In this document: positions 17,778-26,146 of the stretch, piece after piece
How the letters are laid out: each line of letters starts with the position of its first letter
Position numbering within the stretch: position 1 is the first letter of the stretch
Origin: Candidatus Obscuribacterales bacterium
Lineage (GTDB): Bacteria; Cyanobacteriota; Vampirovibrionia; Obscuribacterales; Obscuribacteraceae
Direction: 5' to 3'
NCBI GenBank assembly: GCA_020050685.1
Contig: JAGVKG010000046.1
Coordinates: 1-64,000, forward strand
DNA length: 64,000 nucleotides
The notes under the pieces: generated by a model
What the model saw: the letters and a program-made list of their open reading frames with translations, nothing else
What the model was told of the DNA's origin: nothing
The model's database searches: none
Position numbers and translations under genes: made by a program

Positions 17778-18833
17778 CTAGGTAGTTACTTCTGCTTCCG
17801 TTTCTGTTTCTGGCTTTGCTTCTACTTTGGTAGCAGATCTGGATTCAGACTTACCTTCAGATTTACTATGACCACCAGATTGACCGCCTTGTTTGTACTC
17901 TGACAAATGGCGCCAGCCTTGGTGCAAGATCAATTGATAAGCATAAATTTGCTCGAGCCAGCGGCGATCGCCTTCCGGAAGATCGGGACGTTCTAGTCTG
18001 CGCTTCAAGTTTGTCGTGATATGTCTGGTCTCTTCTATCGCCTTGCGATAGTTGCGCACACCATGGGAACGCACTGGGGCAACGGCTTGTCCTGGCGCCT
18101 CTGCTTGTGGTAATGCCGCACCATTTTGTTGGGCAGCAACTTGAGACTTACCTGGGGATTTGGAAGCAGCTTGCTGAGCAATCGGATGCTGAATCACAGT
18201 CTTGTGCTTATCAGATCCACCGCGTCGGCGCTCTTTGCGTTTGGAGCGATAGCAATCGAGACAATCGCGCAAGCGCGGATTCATGTGTTCGAATACTTTG
18301 CCACAAGTCTGACAAGTCAACGAATGTTTGGCCTTACCGGCGATGTCTGATGATTGAGCCTCTTCTTCGCCCTCTGCCTTTTCGCCTTCTTCGTCGAGAG
18401 AAGCAAGATCGGCTTGTTTGGCTGCTTTGGCGCTAACTTTGCGACGAGGAGCTTGTTCTTCTGCTTGAGAGTCTTCAATCTTTTCTGACTCTTCGTCCTC
18501 AATTTCGATTGGCAGATCATCTTGAGCTTCGGCTTTGATTACCTTGGCGCGGGTGGTCTTAATTTTGCTTGGTGGCTGCTTTTCTCTCATACCCAGTAAA
18601 AGTTCCATCACTTGGGGGTTGTTCATGCCTTCGTCTTTTAAGCGTCTGACTTCAAGGAGTTCTTTCATCGATTGGTCAGGCAAGACCTTGATGCCATTAT
18701 CATCAGAAGTGGTGGCAATGTCGAATTCACTCAAGTAACGTCGAATAGTAACCGTTGTTACGTTTAAGTCCTTTGCTGCCTGGGCAATTTTTGTGCCCCC
18801 AGATTTGCTGGAAGTTTTTTCTGATTCACTCAT
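17778..18833 (-). CDS. HTH protein with an acidic linker and a zinc-ribbon-like Cys4 motif
   Basis: 351 residues of unusual architecture. Residues about 14-75 form a MerR-like winged helix (IAQAAKDLNVTTVTIRRYL, LEVRRLKDEGMNNPQVMELLL). Residues 90-165 are very acidic with Lys-rich patches. A CxxC...CxxC motif (CQTC and CLDC, about 173-196) is followed by a basic RSKRKERRRGG stretch, which should bind zinc and probably nucleic acid. A helical segment (260-320) and a low-complexity Lys/Glu/Ser tail complete it. It is probably a DNA- or RNA-binding regulator; I know no named family with this order of parts. It is convergent with the 16615 gene. Confidence 0.6.
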   Translation of the reverse strand: MSESEKTSSKSGGTKIAQAAKDLNVTTVTIRRYLSEFDIATTSDDNGIKVLPDQSMKELLEVRRLKDEGMNNPQVMELLLGMREKQPPSKIKTTRAKVIKAEAQDDLPIEIEDEESEKIEDSQAEEQAPRRKVSAKAAKQADLASLDEEGEKAEGEEEAQSSDIAGKAKHSLTCQTCGKVFEHMNPRLRDCLDCYRSKRKERRRGGSDKHKTVIQHPIAQQAASKSPGKSQVAAQQNGAALPQAEAPGQAVAPVRSHGVRNYRKAIEETRHITTNLKRRLERPDLPEGDRRWLEQIYAYQLILHQGWRHLSEYKQGGQSGGHSKSEGKSESRSATKVEAKPETETEAEVTT

Positions 18834-19062
18834 TTGTAAGTCAACCTGTTATCTAGAAGTTTTGGTTTAAAAAATCGTTTCTCTTTGTGGCTGCCCATTA
18901 GACATAAAATGGACTGAGAGAATTTATCTGCCATAACCTTCAACATTAGCCGATTTCGCTCGCAACTTGACAGTCCGGATATTAATTCTTAATCATGGCA
19001 ACTGTTTATCAATAGGCAGAATTGATTTGCTTATACAGTTTACCAGGAAGCGAAATTCTTGA
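18834..19062. other. Intergenic region upstream of the HTH/zinc gene
   Basis: AT-rich spacer of 229 bases between two minus-strand genes. It should hold the promoter of the HTH/zinc gene, but I could not find a clear -35/-10 pair. No hairpin with a T-run follows the recombinase gene. Confidence 0.3.
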
Positions 19063-20010
19063 TCACTTATTCACGTCAAGGGTAAGCTGAGCATTCATAT
19101 AAGCGCTCTTCAGATGTGCCTTGCTTACATGCGTATAAAGTTGGGTGGTGACAACATTGGCATGACCGAGAAGCTCCTGCACGGATCTAAGATCAGCACC
19201 GTTTTCCAACAAATGGGTAGCGAAGCTGTGTCGTAATGTATGGGGCGACATCTTCTTCTGAATATTGGCTTTCTGGGCCAAGCGCTTGATGGTTTGCCAA
19301 ACAACCAGGCGTGAAAGGCGCTTGCCTTGCCGATCATAAAACAAACAATTGTTTGTCTTTTGTTTGCCATTGCTAATTTTTTTTTCTGGCTTGGTTGAAT
19401 AATTTGAGCTTTGTGCTTCCGGAGTTTGATTTATATATAAATTGATTGCCGAAATTGCATTGCTGCCAATTGGCACAATCCGCTCCTTGTTACCTTTGCC
19501 TAAGACTTTTATTTGACCCAGCTGTAAATTGATGTCTCGGTGTTCAAGCCCACAAAGCTCTGACACTCTCAGTCCTGCACCATATAAAAGCTCAACGATG
19601 GCCTTTTCTCTTGGCTCGTGCGCATGTTCTAACATCAATGCCACTTCTTGTGCTGTCAAAACTGTCGGCAAGCGCTTATCTTTATTGGGGTTTTTGAAAC
19701 CCTCTGTTGGATCAAAATCAGACCGCCCGGTCAACTTGCGCCAAGCATGAAAGCTCCTCAGCGAGGCAATTTTTCTCGCTAAGCTAGCAGGTTTGTTGCC
19801 TTGCGACTTCAGCAATCGCAGCCAGGACATAAACTCTGCTCGGCCAATTGTTTCTGTGCCTGGCGGCAGCGATGAAAGGAATAAGCCAATATCTGAGCGA
19901 TAGGCAGAGACTGTATTGCCAGATAAGCCACGTTCTTTTTCTAAGTATTCCAAATAGGATCTTAGATCTGCGATCATCTCGCCAATGTCGGTGGTGTTGG
20001 TGGTACTCAT
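19063..20010 (-). CDS. Tyrosine recombinase of the XerC/XerD type
   Basis: 315 residues. An N-terminal SAM-like DNA-binding domain (about 12-95) precedes the catalytic domain. All catalytic residues are visible: R148 (GAGLRVSEL), K172 (GKGNKERIVP), H257 and R260 (HTLRHSFATH), H283 (LLGHANV) and the nucleophile Y292 (LYTHV). Length and spacing match chromosomal Xer proteins that resolve dimers at dif, rather than phage integrases. An insert rich in Ser/Lys/Asn (about 200-222) is unusual. No attachment-site repeats or mobile genes flank it. It is 57 bases downstream of the AsmA-like gene. Confidence 0.88.
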   Translation of the reverse strand: MSTTNTTDIGEMIADLRSYLEYLEKERGLSGNTVSAYRSDIGLFLSSLPPGTETIGRAEFMSWLRLLKSQGNKPASLARKIASLRSFHAWRKLTGRSDFDPTEGFKNPNKDKRLPTVLTAQEVALMLEHAHEPREKAIVELLYGAGLRVSELCGLEHRDINLQLGQIKVLGKGNKERIVPIGSNAISAINLYINQTPEAQSSNYSTKPEKKISNGKQKTNNCLFYDRQGKRLSRLVVWQTIKRLAQKANIQKKMSPHTLRHSFATHLLENGADLRSVQELLGHANVVTTQLYTHVSKAHLKSAYMNAQLTLDVNK

Positions 20011-20041
20011 TAGCTTATTAGGTAACTTTCAAAGGTGGTCT

Positions 20042-20066
20042 AAATCAAAACCCGCTGTGGCGAGAG
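20042..20066 (-). terminator. Weak terminator-like hairpin after the AsmA-like gene
   Basis: In minus-strand RNA a short CTCGC/GCGGG stem (one G-U) with a four-base loop is followed by UUUUGAUUU. It is short, so only tentative. Confidence 0.3.
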
Positions 20067-20067
20067 C

Positions 20068-23000
20068 TTATAAAGTTGGGATTGGGTGAGCAGAAGCATT
20101 TGGACGGTTTGGTAACCAGTGGAAAGTTTTTTCAATTGATTTGGCCATTAGTTCCGGTTTGTTGATTGGTGATACCACAGCAAAAGCAAATGTGCGGGGA
20201 TTGCTTGAGGCAAGGTCGCCTAATAAAGGCAAGGTTGGCAAACCTTCTAGCTTGCCCATTGTAATCGTATTGAAAAAGTTTTGAATCGTGAAGTCGCGCG
20301 ACATCTGACCAATTGGTCCGGACAAAATTGATGAAGAAACACGCGGAATATTTCCGGCGATATCTAAGCGGACTGTATTTGAGGGAAGATCAAGCTTGCC
20401 GACGGCCCAAAGGCGCATGTCCGTTCCGGCAAAGCGCAAGTCGGAAAGATCGACCAGTCCTTTAGTAATAGCAAAAGTAGAAGATAATTCCCGGAATTCG
20501 CCGGTTCGTACAGGCACAAAAGTTTGCAATAAATTGTTCAAGTTGAAACCAAAGATTCCTTGTTGAACGAAGTTGGCTTGATTCAATCTTTCTTGCAAGT
20601 GCCCGAAGCGAGCAATCTTTCCTTGGGCTACGATAAAGTGGCCGTTGCCGCTCAGATTACTGATGATTGTTTCTCTGTTTTTCCCTTGGCTGTCGAGGAT
20701 CATGGTGGCACTAGCCGTACCGGCAAGCTCATTTTCATAGCCAGCAATACCAGCAAGCAATTTGTTCGCATCGACTTTCGTTAAGTTGATTGCTGCATGC
20801 ATCTTGTTCGTATCAAGATCAAACCAGCCTGTGGCAGTAGCTTTGCCGTCAGCCAATTGGGCTGCCAGTCTGTCGACAACAATCCGTTTGGGATTAGTTG
20901 GGGATGAGGAAAGCTCGCAGTTGGCATTGATATTTCTCATTCCTAGCCCTGGCAATGTCAGTGCATGCAATTGTACTTGTGCCTCGCTGGCAATGCTGTT
21001 TGTGGTGCCAGTCAAGCTTAATTGGCCAGCCAAGGTTCCACTGCCGCCAGTTGCGCTACTTTTGCTGTCAGTATGACTTGAAAGTGAAACTGCTTGGGCC
21101 AGGAATTGTCCGTCCAGCGGTTGCGTGATTTTCAGATCTATATTGACAGCCGATTTGCTTTGGGGATTAGGCACTGTCCACTGGCCATTAATGGCAATGG
21201 CGCCTTGACCAAGTGTCAGTTGGCTATCAGAAAATGCAATTGTCAGATTCTTTTGCCAGTTGAGTGAAAGTGAGCCGTCAAAGGTGATTGCTTGCCCTTG
21301 CGGCTGACTAAATGTAATCATCGGTGTGACGATATGCAAATTATCCGTAGCGTCGAATTTTGCCAAACAATGCACTTGAGCCGTTTTTGCACTGCCTGTG
21401 GCCTTGCCGTGAAATCCGAGCATGCCGGCATAAGTAACATTGCAATTGGGAGAAGCAACCAGGTCTGCCAATTCGCTTGGGGTAATTTGGGCGTTTAGAT
21501 CGGCGCTCCAGCTATATTTGTCTGACTCCCAAGATTTTACTTGGCCAATCAAAGAAAAACTTGTATTGCCAAGATTGCCAGTAGCGCCTTGAATTAAGAG
21601 GTCTGGACCGGAAAGGAATACTGTTCCTGATACATGTTTGAGTGGTGCCTTGGTCGCGTTCAAACTGCATGAGACATCGGCAAGGGTAATTTGTCCGCGC
21701 CATTGTTTTTGATCTTTGGGTTTGAGCTGCCAGAATATTGATCCTGAAGCTCGACCGGCTAAATCACTGATTCCGTGTTCAGCAAGTACGCTAGAGTAAG
21801 AATCGCGTACAGACTCTGGTATCACAGGTGAGGTGAGGTAGCAGTTCAGCTCACTTAGATCTAAGCCACTGGAACGAGCGCGCAATTTTACAAGTTGGGG
21901 ATTTGTGTCTAAGTTGTTGATCGTGAGCGAGCTGATGACGCGGCCGATTTCCGTGGCAAAGCCGCAATTGTCCATGGTCAAGTTGTGATTGCGCAAGGCA
22001 ATCGTGCCGGAATCAATCGTCAAAGGATGATGTGCCGGATGAGCATTTTTGGTTGTCTGGCTGCTATTTGTGGTGCTACCAAAGGCCGTCAGGTTGTTAA
22101 TTGTCGGCGTTATCTTGCTGGTTGGTGTTTGGCCAATTTGATAATGAAGCTCTTCCGGCTCAAGGGTAAATTCAAGATTTGGATGGGCGACAGTACCGGA
22201 AACGGCAAATGTAAATTGGCGAGCTTTACCCGTCAGCTGGTTATCCCTCAGGAGCTTTTGATCAAAATGGATAAGATCAAGGGCTGAAGATAAATCCGCC
22301 AAATCCAAATGCTGTGCCGACAAACTGAGATTTTGATTGGCACTGGCTTGTGCCGCAAAAGGCTTTGTCTGGCCGTTTAATTCGAAGCTGCCACCAGATA
22401 TGGTGCCACGCAGTTGATTGAAATGGAGGTTGTCTGATTCAAGTTTGATTAGTCCGGTCATGTTGCTTGGACTGAATTTTCTTTTTTGAGAATCGAGGAT
22501 TGAAACACTGATGTTTTGCAATTCGACGGACAAATTTGTTGATTGCTTATTGCCGCTCAAGTCAATTTGACCATTCAGACCAATTGTGCCGCTTGTGGTT
22601 TGGGGTGAGGCTAGCTCGCGCAAAAACTGTAAATTATCATTGGCCGGCAAATCACGCCTGGCAATTCCTTCTCCTTGCAATAAACTGAGAAGATCTTCCG
22701 GTCTGGCTTTGGTACTGGCAAATTTAACCAGTCCACGATTGGTATTGGCAGCTTGGCTATAAGAGCCAGTCAGAGATGTTTTGCCATAGGTAATTTCTGC
22801 TTTGGGAACCTTTATTGTTTGCACGGCATCAAGCTCAATCTCACCTGCCACCTTGGTGCCAGCTTTGCCGAGGAGGCCAGGGATAATTGGATATTGTTTG
22901 AGAACCTGTGGTTCAAAAACCTCAGACCAAACCAGACTGTTTGCCGACTTTGGCTTAGGAAAAACCAAAAGTCTATGCCAATCGCTGTCGCCCACCTCAA

Positions 23001-24144
23001 TATGGAATTGGCTTTTGAGCTTGTCTGCTTTATCGGACACGTCGGCCATGGTCTTGGTTTTTGCTCCAAAGCCCAGTGCCTTGCAAAACTTATCAAAGGC
23101 AAATAAGCCGCCATCAACATTTTGCAAGGTAACCGGATTTTTCTGCCAGCCGGAATAGTGTCCGACCATGGACATATTCACATCGCCAAACTGGGTTTGT
23201 AATTCAGACCAAGAAATTTGCTCGGCATCTAAATCGAATTTACCAAACACAGCCAATTGCGGCAGCCGGACTAATCCGAGCTCGCCTGTCGGCAAAGATA
23301 TTTTACTTGCTTGCAGCCATGCTTGCGCTTGCATGCCTTTTGCCAACATGCCACGTCCAAAGGCATCAATAGTAAACAGTCCATCAAGATCCTTTGGTAT
23401 GGAAAGTAGTGGTGCTAAATCTTGTGGTTTGACGTCTTTGGCATGAATCTCAAATTGATATTTGTTCTTCTGCCAATCGGCAATCGTGCCGTGACCCAAA
23501 GCCGAAATGCTAACGTGGCTTGTATAGTCTGGACGCTTCAAATCAAATGAGAGGAAAAACGGCCAACCATGTCGTTTCTGTGGAAAGACAAGCTTGAGTT
23601 TTACATCATCAAAATTGTAGTCAGGCCAATGAATCTTTTCTGTATTACCAGCCAAATCCAAAACGTGCAATCTGCCGTGCTCAAACTTGAGGAAGCGAAT
23701 GTCTACTTGTGAATCGAGCAAGTCAGAAAAATTCCAGCGATCTGGGCTTAAGCGCAGGGCCCAGAATTCAGGCTTCTGCAAACTAACGTAGTGCAAAACT
23801 ACCTTGCCACGCGTCAATGGCCAGAAGGCAACGCCAATTTCTGTTTGGCCGGCTGTGCAAAACGGTTCGCCATCATATTCTCGTATAGCGAACTTATCGG
23901 AGCTAATCGCTAAACCGTCAAAGCCAAAGCTCCAACCTAACTTTCCTAAAGCCACTTTTCGATGCAGCGAAAATTCCATGGACTTTTGGATTTGTGGCTT
24001 AGCCCAATTGATATCAGCCAGCAAGATGATGGCAAAGAGAAAAACCAAAGATGCCAACCAGACAAAGAGAAACTTGAAGACAAAAAGGCCATAATTGGCT
24101 TTTGCCTGCTTGCTTCCAGCTGGTCGGACCCGTGTTTGCAACAC
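20068..24144 (-). CDS. AsmA-like envelope protein (AsmA/TamB/YhdP type)
   Basis: 1358 residues. One N-terminal membrane anchor (about 23-45) is followed by an AsmA-like start: PQIQKSMEFSLHRKVALGKL, then PEFWALRLSPDRWNFSDLL. A very long beta-rich region follows, with repeated strands of the kind L.G.....G. The C-terminal part (RLDIAGNIPRVSSSILSGPIGQ) matches AsmA-like C-terminal domains. Such proteins form periplasmic grooves that carry lipids towards the outer membrane. The length is closer to YhdP/TamB than to AsmA. The start is GTG, with AGGTAAG upstream. It may share a transcript with the recombinase downstream. Confidence 0.78.
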   Translation of the reverse strand: MLQTRVRPAGSKQAKANYGLFVFKFLFVWLASLVFLFAIILLADINWAKPQIQKSMEFSLHRKVALGKLGWSFGFDGLAISSDKFAIREYDGEPFCTAGQTEIGVAFWPLTRGKVVLHYVSLQKPEFWALRLSPDRWNFSDLLDSQVDIRFLKFEHGRLHVLDLAGNTEKIHWPDYNFDDVKLKLVFPQKRHGWPFFLSFDLKRPDYTSHVSISALGHGTIADWQKNKYQFEIHAKDVKPQDLAPLLSIPKDLDGLFTIDAFGRGMLAKGMQAQAWLQASKISLPTGELGLVRLPQLAVFGKFDLDAEQISWSELQTQFGDVNMSMVGHYSGWQKNPVTLQNVDGGLFAFDKFCKALGFGAKTKTMADVSDKADKLKSQFHIEVGDSDWHRLLVFPKPKSANSLVWSEVFEPQVLKQYPIIPGLLGKAGTKVAGEIELDAVQTIKVPKAEITYGKTSLTGSYSQAANTNRGLVKFASTKARPEDLLSLLQGEGIARRDLPANDNLQFLRELASPQTTSGTIGLNGQIDLSGNKQSTNLSVELQNISVSILDSQKRKFSPSNMTGLIKLESDNLHFNQLRGTISGGSFELNGQTKPFAAQASANQNLSLSAQHLDLADLSSALDLIHFDQKLLRDNQLTGKARQFTFAVSGTVAHPNLEFTLEPEELHYQIGQTPTSKITPTINNLTAFGSTTNSSQTTKNAHPAHHPLTIDSGTIALRNHNLTMDNCGFATEIGRVISSLTINNLDTNPQLVKLRARSSGLDLSELNCYLTSPVIPESVRDSYSSVLAEHGISDLAGRASGSIFWQLKPKDQKQWRGQITLADVSCSLNATKAPLKHVSGTVFLSGPDLLIQGATGNLGNTSFSLIGQVKSWESDKYSWSADLNAQITPSELADLVASPNCNVTYAGMLGFHGKATGSAKTAQVHCLAKFDATDNLHIVTPMITFSQPQGQAITFDGSLSLNWQKNLTIAFSDSQLTLGQGAIAINGQWTVPNPQSKSAVNIDLKITQPLDGQFLAQAVSLSSHTDSKSSATGGSGTLAGQLSLTGTTNSIASEAQVQLHALTLPGLGMRNINANCELSSSPTNPKRIVVDRLAAQLADGKATATGWFDLDTNKMHAAINLTKVDANKLLAGIAGYENELAGTASATMILDSQGKNRETIISNLSGNGHFIVAQGKIARFGHLQERLNQANFVQQGIFGFNLNNLLQTFVPVRTGEFRELSSTFAITKGLVDLSDLRFAGTDMRLWAVGKLDLPSNTVRLDIAGNIPRVSSSILSGPIGQMSRDFTIQNFFNTITMGKLEGLPTLPLLGDLASSNPRTFAFAVVSPINKPELMAKSIEKTFHWLPNRPNASAHPIPTL

Positions 24145-24267
24145 CGAACTTACCTGAACCCCTTTAAAAACAGAAACGGCTAAAAAACCGGCCGCCCTGC
24201 CTTGACAACGTATTCTACATTGAAAGACAGCTAATAAGGAAGCATGTTCCCAAAACTATGTCTGAAA

Positions 24268-24295
24268 TTGACTGAAGCTCAAGCTACCATATAAG
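24268..24295 (+). promoter_or_regulatory. Sigma-70 type promoter
   Basis: TTGACT at 24268-24273, 16 bases, TATAAG at 24290-24295. It fits as promoter of the two small genes starting at 24376 and 24690. Confidence 0.5.
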
Positions 24296-24375
24296 AAGAG
24301 ACAAAGAAATAACATCTTATTGATAGTGATTGGCTGAGACAGTATGGCGGTCTTGACAAGAAGGGGCAAAAATCT

Positions 24376-24642
24376 ATGGACGGCGATAATTTAAGCCAGG
24401 GTGGCGATCCGGCTGCCAGGCAGGCACTCGATGAGAAGTGTTGGCCAATCTTCGAGAAGCTCACTCATGAACTGGGCGATCGTTATCTCAATTGGTTGGT
24501 AGCCATAGAGCCTGAATCGGGTGAATATTTTTTAGGGCAGGACGATTTAGATGTTCTCAGTCGGGCAAGAAAGAAATATCCCGGTGGGACTTTTTTTGCT
24601 TATCGGCTAGGCAAAAACCCAGCGGTTGATTATCTCTGCTAA
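24376..24642 (+). CDS. Small DUF5678-like protein
   Basis: 88 residues, no signal peptide or membrane segment. The middle (NWLVAIEPESGEYFLGQDD, then RARKKYPGGTFFAYRLG) resembles the short DUF5678-type proteins, in which a WVA(I/L) strand is followed by a helix and a second strand. In cyanobacteria such proteins are often encoded beside a retropepsin-like clan AA protein, which is exactly the arrangement here (47-base gap). AAGGGG precedes the ATG by nine bases. Function unknown; a complex with the next product is inference. Confidence 0.6.
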   Translation: MDGDNLSQGGDPAARQALDEKCWPIFEKLTHELGDRYLNWLVAIEPESGEYFLGQDDLDVLSRARKKYPGGTFFAYRLGKNPAVDYLC

Positions 24643-24689
24643 GGGAAATAAGCTACTTTGGTTGGAAATCGGTAAAAAAAGGCGGGCAC

Positions 24690-25079
24690 TTGTCAGCAGA
24701 TGGAACAATAGAAAAGCAAGCTGTTCATGGTCGCATTGATGAGCATGGTAAGGTCTTGTTGCCAATTAGTTTGGTTGCCTCCGACGGTGAAGAGATTGAA
24801 GTGGAAGCGGCAGTAAATTTGGAGTTTGATGGCTCCTTGGCTATTCACCAGGCAATCGCTCACGAAATTGGTTGGCGCTGTCTTGGTGCAAGGCGTGTTG
24901 TTTATGGCAACGAGATTCGTTTGATGGACCACTATATCGGCATGGTTTGTGTTGGTACCGAACCAAAGAACATGGTTGTCTTAGGTGGCTTGCATAAAAA
25001 TGCCGTAATCGGTTTACGTCTCTTGGCGGGGCGCAAGCTTGCGCTCAACTTCGCCTCTGGTACTGTTTTGCTTGAATAA
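24690..25079 (+). CDS. Retropepsin-like (clan AA) protein, catalytic Asp apparently missing
   Basis: 129 residues. Strand pattern and ending (MVVLGGLHKNAVIGLRLLAGRKLALNF) match single-domain clan AA aspartic proteases of prokaryotes, which end in an IG.(D/N)LL segment. Where the family has the DTG(F)xG catalytic loop, this protein reads NLEFDGSL (about 48-55), so the usual Asp-Thr-Gly is absent. It may be an inactive homologue that only binds. The start is TTG at 24690, with GGCGGG just upstream. It follows the DUF5678-like gene, as in the paired arrangement known from related bacteria. Confidence 0.55.
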   Translation: MSADGTIEKQAVHGRIDEHGKVLLPISLVASDGEEIEVEAAVNLEFDGSLAIHQAIAHEIGWRCLGARRVVYGNEIRLMDHYIGMVCVGTEPKNMVVLGGLHKNAVIGLRLLAGRKLALNFASGTVLLE

Positions 25080-25210
25080 GTAGCAATTGTTTTTAAAGGT
25101 TACGGAGAGAAAAGATTTCTGCCTGACAAGGCTTTGACCGTGCTTAAGTAAGGCAGACCTAGTAAAATTATTTGCCAGAATATTTTTGGGACCACATGAA
25201 AGGAGACGTT

Positions 25211-25435
25211 ATGTCCTATACCATCGTTGCCGATGTTTGCGAGGGCATTGCCGATTGCATTCCAGTATGTCCGGTTGAGTGCATTCACTGGGCAGAAGGT
25301 AAGTTGAATACCAAGGGAACTAAGTTCACCTATATTGATGATGCAACCTGCATCGATTGCGGCGCTTGTTTATCAGTTTGCCCAATCGAAGGTGCAATTC
25401 TTGACGAATGGAAGCCAGAACTGCAAAAGCAGTAA
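25211..25435 (+). CDS. Two-cluster ferredoxin (7Fe/8Fe type)
   Basis: 74 residues from ATG 25211, which has AAGGAGA just upstream; an upstream in-frame ATG at 25172 is rejected. The second motif is a standard 4Fe-4S site: C47, C50, C53, C57-P. The first is C10, C16, C20-P, C24, lacking CxxCxxC. Its C16xxxC20PxxC24 spacing matches the 7Fe ferredoxins of Azotobacter and Thermus, so the first cluster may be 3Fe-4S or an atypical 4Fe-4S. It should be a soluble low-potential electron carrier. A strong terminator follows. Confidence 0.88.
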   Translation: MSYTIVADVCEGIADCIPVCPVECIHWAEGKLNTKGTKFTYIDDATCIDCGACLSVCPIEGAILDEWKPELQKQ

Positions 25436-25477
25436 GCAGTTAGTCTCAGTTTGCTAATCGCCGACTAAATTTATCTT

Positions 25478-25507
25478 AACCAGGCAATTCTCAATTGCTT
25501 GGTTTTT
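25478..25507 (+). terminator. Rho-independent terminator of the ferredoxin gene
   Basis: AACCAGGCAATT (25478-25489), loop CTC, AATTGCTTGGTT (25493-25504), then a T tract. The 12-bp stem has one G-U pair. Confidence 0.8.
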
Positions 25508-25732
25508 GCTTAACTATCAGACTTTGTTGACATCCGCCTCTCGACAAGCGCCACCCAGCCGGCTTGCAGCGCGGTCTGGTTAGCAAAAGACTGCTTTGCA
25601 AGGCGGGCTCAGATGATGAAAGCATCATCTTATAAACCTCTATAAACCCGTCTAATACAGTACCTGAGCCTGTTCTATGCTATTATTAAACGCCTGTGAA
25701 TACATATACAAAAGACAAACGGTAAAGAAGAA
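25508..25732 (+). promoter_or_regulatory. Structured leader upstream of rpsO
   Basis: Contains a perfect 8-bp hairpin AGATGATG-AAAG-CATCATCT (25611-25630) and a smaller GCAAA/TTTGC hairpin just before it. S15 represses its own mRNA in many bacteria through different leader folds, so this may be such an operator. The TTGACA at 25527 has no matching -10, and the promoter itself was not found. Confidence 0.35.
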
Positions 25733-26002
25733 ATGGCACTTATTGCTGATAAGAAAAAACACCTTATCGAATCCCACAGAACACATGGGAAAGACACTGG
25801 CTCGCCTGAAGTTCAGGTGGCAATTTTAACTGAGCGTATTAACGAGCTCACCGAACACCTGCGCACGAACAATAAAGACTTTCAAAGTCGTCGAGGGTTG
25901 CTGATGATGGTTGGCAAACGTCGCCGCCTTTTGCGTTACTTAAATCACGAAAGCCCAGAACGCTATCGTGCACTAATCGACAAGTTGGGACTAAGACGCT
26001 AA
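25733..26002 (+). CDS. rpsO: 30S ribosomal protein S15
   Basis: 89 residues, normal for S15: [27 protein letters not shown] and [16 protein letters not shown] are diagnostic. It binds the 16S rRNA central domain early in 30S assembly. It precedes pnp, the classical order, but a strong terminator separates the two. The Shine-Dalgarno is weak, which would suit repression by S15 itself. Confidence 0.98.
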   Translation: MALIADKKKHLIESHRTHGKDTGSPEVQVAILTERINELTEHLRTNNKDFQSRRGLLMMVGKRRRLLRYLNHESPERYRALIDKLGLRR

Positions 26003-26008
26003 AGCTTC

Positions 26009-26038
26009 GGCGGGAAATTTTTCCCGCCATTTTTATTT
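26009..26038 (+). terminator. Rho-independent terminator between rpsO and pnp
   Basis: GGCGGG (26009-26014) pairs with CCCGCC (26023-26028), extended by AAA/TTT, and is followed by a T-rich run. As in other bacteria some transcripts may read through into pnp. Confidence 0.8.
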
Positions 26039-26146
26039 CTTAGACATATAAGACTTAGGAAATTGGAATGCGCAAAAGGCAGCTGCCATGCTTGCCCGGA
26101 TGTTCTGTGCGCAACTTACTTAGAAAACTATTTTGAGGATATATCA

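Noticed and set aside
19063-20010. Recombinase as part of an integron or phage
   Set aside because: No cassette array, attachment repeats, or phage genes nearby; all residues and length fit a chromosomal Xer protein.
25527-25532. TTGACA as rpsO -35
   Set aside because: No -10-like sequence 16-18 bases downstream.
26063-26146. Cys-rich N-terminal extension of PNPase
   Set aside because: Not like the family; the GTG at 26147 has a correctly spaced GAGG.
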